Assembly: GCA_003991915.1 (NCBI GenBank) | Contig: RQTK01000303.1 | Coordinates: 153,207 to 217,206 of the forward strand | Length of the DNA: 64,000 nucleotides | Direction of reading: 5' to 3' | DNA from: Elysia chlorotica | Lineage: Eukaryota; Mollusca; Gastropoda; Plakobranchidae | In this document: positions 23,317 through 34,200 of the stretch, one piece after another | Layout: every line of letters begins with the position of its first letter | How positions within the stretch are numbered: the first letter of the stretch is position 1 | Notes under the pieces: generated by a model | The model's database searches: none | The model's input: the letters and a program-made list of their open reading frames with translations, nothing else | Told to the model about the DNA's origin: nothing | Program-made: the position numbers and the translations under genes

Positions 23317-24459
23317 CCATGGGTATCGAAAGAACTTAAAAGTTTACTAAAAGAGAAAAGAGAAGCTTACAAAATTAATGACTTTGAGAAGATGAAAGAA
23401 ATATCAAAAAGAGTTAAAAGACAAGTGAAAGCAGATAAGAACCAATATAGGGAAAAACTAGAGAAAGAATTTAAGAGTGGAAACTAAAAAAACACATGGG
23501 ATTGCTTAAGGCAGATAACAGGCTGTAGTAAAGAAAAGATAAAACTGCAATCCACGGACAGTCTAAAATACGCAAATAAACTAAATAAATTCTACTGTCG
23601 GTTTGATAAATTTAACTTCAAAAAAGAACAGAGCGTATTGAAAAATTACCTTCTGTCTCAGCCTATAGAGAATGATTTTGAAATAAGAGAAGAAACAGTT
23701 ATAGCAGAATTTAAAAAGTTAAAAACAGGAAAGGCCATGGGCCCAGATAATATTTCTGGTAAGATACTAAAAGATTGTTACGAGCAGCTCGCCCCAATTT
23801 TTACGTTTTTATTCAACTTCTCTCTAACACACCACACCATCCCTGAGATTTGGAAAACATCTGCAGTTATCCCTATACCTAAGAAAAAAACAGCAAAGGA
23901 CCTTAACGACTTTCGACCTGTAGCTCTAACATCTATTGTTTTTAAATGTTTTGAAAGAATAATCTTAAGACATCTTCTCTCCGACTGTGGAAACAAATTA
24001 GACCCTATGCAGTTCGCATACAAGAAAAATAGAAGTGTAGAGGATGCTTTGTTAGTTTTTATCAATAACATCTTGAAACATCTTGAAACCCCTAAAACAT
24101 ATGCAAGAGTTCTCTTTATAGATTTTTCATCCGCTTTTAACACCATCCAAGCCCATTTATTAGTGGAAAAATTATTAGCTTTAAAAATTAACACCAGTAC
24201 TATTCTGTGGCTATTAGAGTTCCTCACAAACAGACCCCAGTTTGTAAATATCAATGAAACATACTCCAAAAAGATAGTAACTAACACGGGTGCTCCTCAA
24301 GGTTGTGTTTTATCTCCAATTTTATATTCTATCTATACTAATGATTATAGGGCCACTGATGTAAACACTCGTCTTATTAAATTTGCCGATGACACAACTC
24401 TACAAGGCCTTTTAAGCACCTCAGAGGACGGTTATAAATGTTGGCGAGATATTGTTTGA
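23317..24459 (+). pseudogene. CR1/Rex1-like LINE reverse-transcriptase fragment
   Basis: One frame runs from the endonuclease-RT linker (PWVSKELKSLLKEKREAY) at 23317. It is interrupted by a single TAA near 23485, then open from 23638 to 24459 (273 residues). RT motifs in order: GKAMGPDNISGKIL, DFRPVALTSIVFKCFE, the catalytic Asp region VLFIDFSSAFNT, NTGAPQGCVLSPILYSIYTND, and LIKFADDTT as the FADD box. The sequence stops abruptly about 25 residues after FADD, so the thumb and 3' UTR are missing, as is the endonuclease. It is truncated at both ends yet largely undecayed inside. Clade is judged by motif style only. Confidence 0.85.
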
Positions 24460-24469
24460 TTCATGCATG

Positions 24470-24615
24470 GAGCTGTGAGATCAAACACCTCAACTGTCAA
24501 AGCAGAGTAATGTCTTCCAAAGAAGTTCCATAACTCTTTGTGTACCCAGTAATTGCAGTCCTAATTGGAGAAGGTAATGATTCAATTTGTCCTTCACAAC
24601 ATTAAGAATGTTTTT
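24470..24615. repeat. Long direct repeat flanking RT fragment, right copy
   Basis: Partner of 23104-23244. It starts within about 10 bp of the truncated 3' end of the RT fragment. On the minus strand it keeps a frame with ELWNFFGRHYSALTVEVFD preceded by a possible AG acceptor. Confidence 0.9.
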
Positions 24616-24619
24616 AAGA

Positions 24620-25870
24620 AAGTCTCACAAAAACAAAACAAACAAAAAACTATTTAAAAAAAACAAGAGTTTATTTTTCACGCGTTTATTTCTCGTGCAT
24701 AGGAAGTAAAGTTATAAAAAGCAATAAAAACAACAACAACACAAAAGTTGTTAATTTAATTGGACGTTTTTCTGCATACAACTGAAGTAGTCAATTCAAC
24801 ACCGTACATACGTCGCATTTGGACAAATTCTGAGCCAATACCATAGAGACACTGTTGAAAGGATTATCATTCTTCCAATACTGGTAATGGCTAGTTTATT
24901 GCTCTATCCTTAGAGAAATCATACTGAAAAGACTGGCTTACCATGAGCGATTGCGTGCCTAAGACCACAATTTTCCCCTGTTTTCTCATATCTTGTCAGA
25001 TGTGGCTTGGGTGTGGTATTGAATTGACTCTTCAATTGCATTATAACTGTCAAGGATTGTAAAAAGTACATGCAGTGCTGAATAGCAACTGCAGTCAAGA
25101 GAAAAAAGTTAGAGGACATGTACATGTACAAGTGGCACATTTCTCTCTGGACAATGCAATGGTTGGCAATCCTTTTTGCCATGTAACAAAGTGATGCAAC
25201 ATCTGACTTTCTTCTTTCTTGCACTGTTCATCAGTTGTTTGTTTCCCAGAAAAAATTTGAGGCCAGGACAACTTCCTTTTCCTTCATCTTTTTGTAAACA
25301 TCGTGAGTACATATAGTTTGTTTAAAGTCCACTATATAGGCTATATTGAGCATTGTGAGTCAATTTTTAATTTAATTTATTTCATTATTATACATGTAAT
25401 TGGTGCATTAACAATATTTTCTTTCTTTTTCTGACAGAAAGCATTCCTTTAACAGCAGCAGTTAACAAACTTCACAGGTATTTCAATACAGTTATTAATG
25501 TCAGAACTACGAAAGTCCAAGGCATTTGAGATATTCAACCTCATCAAAAGCAAAATGAATAACAAATTTAAAAACTTCTTCTCTGGAAGTACTTGTCTTT
25601 GTGAAAATATACAACAACAACAAAATTAAGTACACTATAAAATTTAAAACCAGTACTGTGAATTATTGGTGATCTTTGATAACATCTTTCAAGCTTTCAT
25701 TCGAGTTTTTTTGTTGCACATGGCATTGGCCAATATGTCAAGTTTTATAAAGACATGTATAAGAAACGTGGGGATAGCTTTGGGCAGAGATACTTTTTGA
25801 AGGACATTTCAATTGAAGACAGCTATGACCATGTACATAAAATCATGATCTACACCAAATTGCCATATAA
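24620..25870. other. Intergenic DNA, no gene recognised
   Basis: AT-rich sequence. Minus-strand frames at 24919-25312 (for example LHHFVTWQKGLPTIALS in the third frame) look slightly coding-like and may belong to the same broken minus-strand gene as 22955-23244; this cannot be supported further. Confidence 0.3.
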
Positions 25871-25885
25871 TATAGTATGTCTACC

Positions 25886-26034
25886 CAGTGGCGGCTCGTG
25901 CTTAAAAAAACAAATAGGGCAAAGTGGTAGTTTCATTATAAAAAAATTATATAATCAACATCTAATTCCGCCCCTTGATTACAGAACAAAATCTTACACT
26001 AAAAGATTGTAATAACTTTCTGCAACAACAACAC

Positions 26035-26074
<40 letters not shown>

Positions 26075-26890
26075 TATAATAATAATAATAATAATAATAT
26101 ATTAGCAAAAGTAGGTAGATTTTAGATCTATGAAAAAAGCCAAATAATTACAGTATTCTTGAGCAATATCTCACAATACCAACAGCAACAATTACTGACA
26201 AGTGACAATGCAGTGAACAAATTCTCAATGCAACAATTGCACACCCTAAAAAAAAAAGGTGAATTTGTGTGAGGGGGTGGGGGGTTAGGCTAAGAACGGC
26301 AACCCACATGTTCTCAGATGCCTGAAAATGACACCGCCTTGGCCAATCCCTCTGTGGCTTGTCTCACAGACTCAATCTTCAGTCATGTTATATTGCTGTT
26401 TGCACCAATACTTAAGTATATTTTAATTCATAGCTGGTTTTAAACTTTTAGGTTAGAGTTATTATTTTAAGAAATATAAAAGGCTTTGATTCCAGATATC
26501 AGAAAAATTAGCCATGTCGGGCTTGCCCCACTTGGCTCATTATGAAGACAAGAAAAGTGTTAGGGTCAAAGTCCAATTTTTGTATTAGGAATACTACAAG
26601 GACGTGGACAAATTCAGAATAGCCCACCTTGGTGAAAGGGGGCTCTACTGGGCACTACAATGTTGAAACTTGAAAACAATGCACCACCGCTATCTGCGCA
26701 CCCATGTAGATCTAAACCGTGTCGCGCACTAGATCTATGGTTTTAACTGTTGCAGATTCTTACGGATTCATTTATTATTTATTTTAATTTTTGTCATATT
26801 ATTATTTACATACATTGTATTTTTGTAAAACAACACCTTTCTAGCTAGACAGGGTACTGTTACCCTGCCCAAAGGCAGCAGCCGCCCTTG
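25886..26890. mobile_element. hAT-like non-autonomous DNA transposon
   Basis: The left end CAGTGGCGGCTCGTG and the right end read inward (CAAGGGCGGCTGCTGCC) form imperfect inverted repeats. They are flanked by 8-bp direct repeats with one mismatch: tgtctacc (25878-25885) and tatctacc (26891-26898). An 8-bp TSD and CAGTGGCGGCTCG-type ends are typical of the hAT superfamily. The 1005-bp interior has no transposase frame and holds a (TAA)n microsatellite. Confidence 0.65.
26037..26101. repeat. (TAA)n microsatellite
   Basis: About 20 TAA units with one interruption, inside the hAT-like element. Confidence 0.97.
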
Positions 26891-26899
26891 TATCTACCT

Positions 26900-27890
26900 T
26901 TCATTGAGATGGACACAACATATAAAACAAAAGTAAATACAAAGGAAACATTTATTCACACAGCTGTGCTTGAAGAATTTGTCTATGGCATCGTGAAGTA
27001 ACAAGAATTAACAAGAACATTAAGATAGATGAATTTTACATCCTCATTTCCATTTAAATACAATAATGTACACAAATGTGGATTCTAACATAAAAAAAAT
27101 CCACAAAAACATAGATTGACACACAACTAAATAATCGCTCCCCTCCTCTTGGACTTTGTTTACCACTCTATTCATTTCCACAAACAAATACACACAGTTT
27201 GCTGCTGATGGTTGGGCAGCATACGTATGCATCGAAAAAATATTAAAAGATGCTGAACAAACTCACGTCAGCTTATTTTCAACAGTACTCAGGATGTTGT
27301 AGATGTTGATACGTTTCCCTAGACTGTCATGGGCGGTCTCAGCGTGACAGCTGTAGGCCTACATTTCCCTTTTAAAGGCTCAAACACCATCAGAGTCTAG
27401 AGACTGTATCTTGTGTGAGTTGTAGGGTTTTAATGTTAGAGCCCTCTAAACAAATGGACAAGATCATCTTGCAGTATATAAAGGATAGACTTATAGTTTT
27501 TTTCAATCCTTTAGTGTATTTTGATCCTTTTTAACACACTGCAAATTACTATAAAAAAAGTTCAATATTGAGACTTGAGCCTACTTCACTATCGCTGCCT
27601 TACATATATTCATATTATTCCGTTTCTAGACGTGCGTGTGAGCCCTAACCGAATTGTCTAAACTTTTTTGCACAAAAACACACATCACCATGCCGGATCT
27701 TACTTAGTCTCAAAATCACAAAGGACACATTTTAAAGTTTGGGCAGTTTAGTGAAAATTTCAAAGTTAACTGATTAGATTTTATTTTGTTATTTTAAAGC
27801 TCTCTGAAATGTGAACAACAATCTTTTGGAAATGATATGTTGATATTCTAAACTTATCATTTGTACTAAAATGACCCCCCCCCCCCCTTT
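26900..27890. other. Intergenic DNA downstream of TRMU
   Basis: No coding exon or repeat family recognised. It ends in a poly-C run near 27876. Confidence 0.4.
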
Positions 27891-27892
27891 CC

Positions 27893-27898
27893 TTTATT
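27893..27898 (-). terminator. TRMU: TRMU polyadenylation signal candidate
   Basis: tttatt on plus reads AATAAA on minus, about 355 nt past the TRMU stop. The call rests on motif and position only. Confidence 0.4.
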
Positions 27899-28017
27899 TA
27901 GGTTCAAATTTAACAGGAATTTTGAGTGAGCCACATTTTCAGATTTTTTACATAAATGATATCCTAACTTTGTAACAAATACAGATAATCTGAAGATAAC
28001 ATGTCAAATGTAGGGTA

Positions 28018-28081
28018 AAGAGAGAGAGAGAGATAGGAAAAGAGGGAGAGTGATTAGATAAAGAGAGAGGAGAGAGAATAA
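28018..28081. repeat. GA-rich tract in TRMU 3' region
   Basis: Degenerate GA repeats between the TRMU stop and the candidate poly-A signal. Confidence 0.85.
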
Positions 28082-28253
28082 GAAGAAGCCCGAGGATCGA
28101 AAGGCTGTGTTTTTACTGCTCTATGAAGGTAGAGTGTAGGATTGGCGACAAGCCGACAAGTTGATGTTACTCAAGTTTGGACCGTAAAAATTAGCTACGT
28201 TTCTAACAGCCTATAACTCAAAATTATAAGTATTATACATTCTATGTTCATCT

Positions 28254-31200
28254 TTACAGAATTTTCAGATCCAACAGCGCTACTATGCAAGTTCGAGAGG
28301 GAACTTGACCCTCGTGCTGACCCCAAGATGATGGAGTGACGGCCCGAGACTGAGGATGCGTGCGCTGCCGAGGCAGGCGCCCTCGGAATAAAATCACACT
28401 GTACTGGCCAGGTGTCACCGCCCTCATAGGTCTCTCGAGACTAACGTCATAACCGCCATCGTCTCGTAGCTTGCAGGAGCATTCGATCAAAGGGTGCTTG
28501 TGCTGAAAACGAAACATGGCATCAAACTCCTCTAATGGTGGAGCATAGAAGAAATTCTGCCTGATCCAGTGCATTGGGCTTGTCACAAAAGTCTGGGAGA
28601 ACAAAGCAGGGTGGTCTGTACCTGCAGCCTGTGTACACAAAAATAAGGTTACAATGAAAAGTGGCCATTTTGTGCAGATCTTAGACTTTTTCCATATGTA
28701 ATTATTGCAAGTGTTGAATAACCAAATGAGTTTTAACTACCATTTATCTGTGTGTGTGTGTGTGTGTGTGTATGAGAGAGAGAAAGAGGGAGAGTGGGGG
28801 GAGAGATAGAGAGAGAGATTAATTTATATAATTTGTCTTATGAAAAAGGCATTTGAGATTTGTCAGATTCTAAGTGAAGAGTGTGAAGGCAACAGATAGA
28901 ATAGAGAGAGAAAATATAAAGGAGTGGGTGATTCACTCTCACTATAACTGCATTAAAAAAAATATAGAAATCTTCAAAGAAGATAAGGCCTGTCTTTCAA
29001 ACAAAGAAAAAGTTAAATAAGGGAAGGAAACAGATATCTCCATACCACATATATGTCCTGAGTGTCTGCGTTGATTTGAGCCACAAAATAAGCTGAGGCA
29101 AGGCCTGCCAGGTTACACCTCTGACCAAGCGTCCAGTAGTGTGTGCCTGAAGTATGTAAAAAATCAAATATTGTGAAAAAAAAAGACCTAAGGGAACATA
29201 TATATAAATTTTTACTGACAATCAAATTGTCCTCTGAAAAATATGTCGAGGGGAAAAAAATGCACACACACACAAAATTGATTGTTGCAAAAATTGCATA
29301 ACACTTGGCGTAGACTAACAGTAACTGTTCAAAGAAAGTTTACAATTATAAAGAAATATGTTAAAGGTTAATTTTACAGTACTGCATTCATATCCCCCAT
29401 ATTATAAAGGGATCTAATTATATAATTCAAATGTGAAGAAGACTAATATTTATGATGTGTCTAAAAATCAAGAAAACTAAAATTATGCCATCATTAAATT
29501 CAGTGCTATGAGAGCATAAAATTAAATTTTCCCCATTTCTAACACATTTTAAAACAACGTCACACCTGTAAATTTAGAATACAAGATACAGAGGAATAGC
29601 TTTACAGTCTTGAGGATGAAATTTGACATAAGCAGCTGCAAAAAACACAGACCATAGAATTATATCAATTTAGGATAAAACAAAATTTAGCAGATGTATA
29701 TAAAAATCCTATTACTTCAGAGAACAAATAAAATTGATGTTCTTACTTGGACTACTTGATTAGGTGTAATGATTATTTGCACAAGTTGGAAAATGGAAAG
29801 TGCCAATGACAAAATACAAAATAATATTAATGACACCCCGCCCCCCCCCCTCGTTGCATGATTACCTTACACCAATACTGACCTTTATGTGTTCCCACAA
29901 CCTTTCCAGACTCAATGTCAATGAAGTTCCCCGGCTTAGGCTCGATGTACTGTAGAATATGATTTAAAAAGGAAGAAAAATACACAGGTCATTTCTCTAT
30001 GGAGGAGAAGTAAAAAAAAAAAAACAACAAACTACATGGTTTAGGCAAGGTAAAGCTGACATTTAAGGCAAAAACAATAAGAGCTTTTCAAAATATAGTG
30101 GAACAATCAAAACGAGATAAAAAAAATAGATCCCATATAACCAGAAGTACATTAAAATTTTGATCTTTCCACCCTCTGATACTAAAATAGAGCAAAGCTA
30201 ATAAATACAGCTGCACCACTAATGACTATGCTTGCATTGAGTAGTAAGGCAAGAAGCAAGGATTCAAATTTCAGGAGGAAGAGATAGAGAGGGGGGGGGA
30301 GATAGCTGAGTTGAAAGTGAAAAGCCACTTTAAATCAGAGGTTCCTGATTTGATGCCCCAACGAGGCTGCCTCGTCTCCTACAGGTTGGATCCCTGTCAG
30401 TATGTGATCGACCCAGTGTTGGATATCCAGCGCTTGGGTCTCATCCCTATCACAGGATATGGAGTTCGCAGAAGCACAAACAGCCCTTCGGAAGTATACA
30501 AAGAGCAGCACTTGCATTCCGAAAAAATGTGCACAAGCTGTGCAATATGGCGGCGAGTTTTCTAATTTTATGGAACAGGAATAGGATAGTTATTCTTCTC
30601 ATGCTCACCAAACATTTCAGACAGGATTGGGAAAAATATCAATCGTGAACGCGTTCTAAGCTTGGTGCTTGAGAGGGAGCAATTGTTTTGTCTTGAAGGT
30701 GTATATTTTTTGGATGACTTTTATATCAAGTTTTTTTTAACTGCTCCTAAATTTTATAATCTGTGGTCTCCACCTCTTTGGGAGCCGGGAGATATTGCTC
30801 TCTCCAACCACAGATTACCTTAAGGGTTAAGCATTCTTACTTAATGGGTCTGACATCTTCCTCACAAAAGTCATGTGATGCTTATAAGCAGGCTCAGGCA
30901 AAAAGGTATATACTAAAATAGGTATATGTCCTTGCCCAATCAGCAGATAGTTCACAAAAATAAATACAACTATCACATGATTTTGTTTATGTTTTTTGAG
31001 AGAAAGAGGTCAGCCCCATTCTTATTAAAAATAAATCCTGTGTGTGTCTTCCTAATATGATTTAGATAGAACAGAATCATCCAAATTAACAGGACCCCCT
31101 TACTGAATGCTGAGACCAAAATCGAATTTCAGTCTGTGACTAGATTATCCAAATCGGATATTATGCCCAACAATAATGTTTTGTTTGATCTCATCTTGCA

Positions 31201-34200
31201 CTTTTGATTTGTTTTGCACTTAATCATAATTTCTTTCAACAACTTCAGCACCCTTTTTTTTTTTTTAAAGTATTTTAAATGGCAGAAGAAAGAAAGCTTT
31301 ACCTCTTCAATAAAGTCTTGAAAGTTTCGGGTTCCAATGAAACAAATCCCCATGCTCTGGAAGGTAAAAACAAAAAAGTGAATATTTCAAACAAAAAACC
31401 CCAAAAATTAAGGATTAACATTTATTTTACGAAGTGCTTATATGAAAACATTGACATATAAAGAATATCCTCGAAAATCTTTGTTTGTTCCAACACAAGC
31501 GGCAAAATGACTTACTTGCTAGATACTAAGCACACTTAGCACAGTACTTGGGTAGGCTGTTAGGCGAGACAGTGTGAATCAAGGAGTATGAAGGCCTGGC
31601 ATAACCCAGTGTAATAAACACGCCCATTTGCATATCCTGTACTCTTTATTTCACCCTCCCCCCTCTCTCTCTCTCTCTCGCTCCGTTTTGTGTGTGTGTG
31701 TGTGTGTGTGTGTGTCTCAGCCTTGCCCTATCCTTAAGGAGGTCGTTTCCAAATTTCTAAAACTTTGAAGAAAGAAAAAAACATTTTAACATATTCAGAT
31801 CTTATTCCAATTTTTAATAAGTATGCAAGCTTGTATCTTATATGCCCTAATGGCTAATATAACTATTGATTTTGTTTATTCCCTTCCACTTGATAGACTA
31901 CTTTTGTCCAAACATCCTTGATTTAGAAGGTGCCTCTGCTCACCTCCTTCTTGTGAGCCAACTTTCCCATTCCAACACTGGCTGCAATCTCCTTTACGGT
32001 CTTTTTGCTGAGGTTACCAAGTGGAAAAATGGTGTGCCGCAAAGCCCATTGTTCTATCTGACTAAGGAAGAATGTCTGGTCTTTATCTTTGTCTTCAGCA
32101 CACAGCAAGGACACACCTTGGTGAAAATGAATGTTTGGGGTTTAAAAGGGCTGATTTTAATTAAAGAAAAATGAAAGTATGTTCAAATGGTTCTGCATTA
32201 AAAAATCTGTCACTCATAATAACTTTTTCACCCATTCCTAGCCACAAATTTTCTTTGCTGTCTCCTTTTAATAATATGAGTGAAGCAAAAATTTAAGACT
32301 AAGACAAAATTATAAATCTTTAAGTTGATGTTGAAATATTATTTTGTTTTCAAGTTATTGCTAGCAAATTAAGTCCAGATATTGATTTTGGGACTGATAA
32401 ATACAAATTCCTTTTTATCCATCGTCCATGCCGTAATACCTTTTTGATCATCTATCTGATCCAGATTGTATCCCACACTGGTCCTCGCATAATGACCTGT
32501 TGCTATGGCGTGACCATCCAGTTTGGAAGTGGCATACTTTACAAAGTGATCAAACTTGACATGGCGGTTACACAGAATGTCGGGATTGGGAGTAATTCCA
32601 TTCTGGTAGTCCCGGATCATTTTACTAGAGCAAGGAATGAAATCAAATTTCATCAATTATTCACATGAACCGGCTAAACAAATCAGATTTCCAACCTGTG
32701 CTGAAAAGGGTGCTCCATTAAATTAGGTTTATTTGCGTATATCAATTATTTGGTTGAAATAAAAATCAATCTTTAGAGTATGTTTTCACACTCACCTTAT
32801 GACACTGTTTTACCTGGTGTAGTATATAACAAAAAGAAAGCCATACTTAACATCAAGATTTCTGTCCTTAGCATTATGTATACATATATTATGTATATAT
32901 CTTTGATCTCATGCTCATGTAGCATAGAACGAGCTAATGGGTCTAACCAGCTTAACCAAATTACAACCTGTCCCATAAATAAACCCTGATTTATATTAAA
33001 CGTTTATGCTACAGTGTTAAGAAATCATGCAACCACTCATTGTTTTGGACATAGAATATCTTTGCATTTTCAATAAAATTTTGCTGATCGCTGAATGAGC
33101 AATGGTATGATCAATCATAACCATATTAATTATATTATTGCAAGTGTAGTAAACAGCTAATGCAGCCCCTTTCTAACATTATTTACTCCATCACACGTGC
33201 CCTTACAGAATAAGATTCAGATCAATGAATATTTATTGAAATTTCGATGAGTTCCTATAACTAAGCTCAAAATCCTAATTTTTTGCGTCTCTCACAGATT
33301 TTTTTTTTTACAGATTAAATGATAGTCTTGGTGCAATTTGGGTATTCATGGACACTTGGGAAATATCTTTGTCCTAATTCTAGGGAGACTAGAGGGTAAA
33401 TCATACCTCTTCGAGTTGTTAGACGATGGGTGCTGATACACTCATGTTTTTAGCCTGTGTTGAATAGCTCAGAGACAAGAAATTTTTTATGATTTTCACT
33501 TAGGAGCCAATCGTTGATGACCAACTAAAGCTCTAGCTCAAAATAACATTTATTGAAAATAATTCATTTGCTATTTTCTTCAGCAACAGGCTTTGGCCTC
33601 CTCAAAGAAAGATTAGAGAATTCAATGATTATAACTCTGGAGGCTTCAAAAACAAAACAAAAACCTCCTTCAAGTTCAACGTACCTGAAAACTTCATTCC
33701 AATATTGCTTTACAAAATCTACCTCATACAGAGGAATTTGGAGATGCTTGCACACATACACAGCATCTTCTCTGTCTTCATCGGCTTGGCACCTGCCTTT
33801 TTCATTCCTCACATCCCAGTTTCTCATGAAAAGGCCAACAACATCATATCCTTGAGTATAAACAACAAGACAACAATAAATACCCATCACAAATAATAAA
33901 CAACAAGATATTAAAATAAATACCCATCAAAAATATAAAAAAACAGTGGCAAATTTGAAAGTAAAGGTCTGCAGAAATTATAAGGTGCTCTGGAAACCCT
34001 ACAACTGAACACCTCTTTCACTGAGGAGGATAAATTGAAATTTACAAGATTTAGGCATATTGAAAATGAACACAGAAAAAGAGGAAGAAGAAGAAGAAAG
34101 TAAGGGTATTAAATACTGAATTGTAAAGCCTTAGGCCTATAATGCAAATTGCTATTTTTTTTTTCAGTTTAACCTCTAAAGAATTTAAAAAAATAAAATT

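Noticed and set aside
23778..24287. 169-codon minus-strand frame
   Set aside because: Antisense shadow of the LINE RT reading frame.
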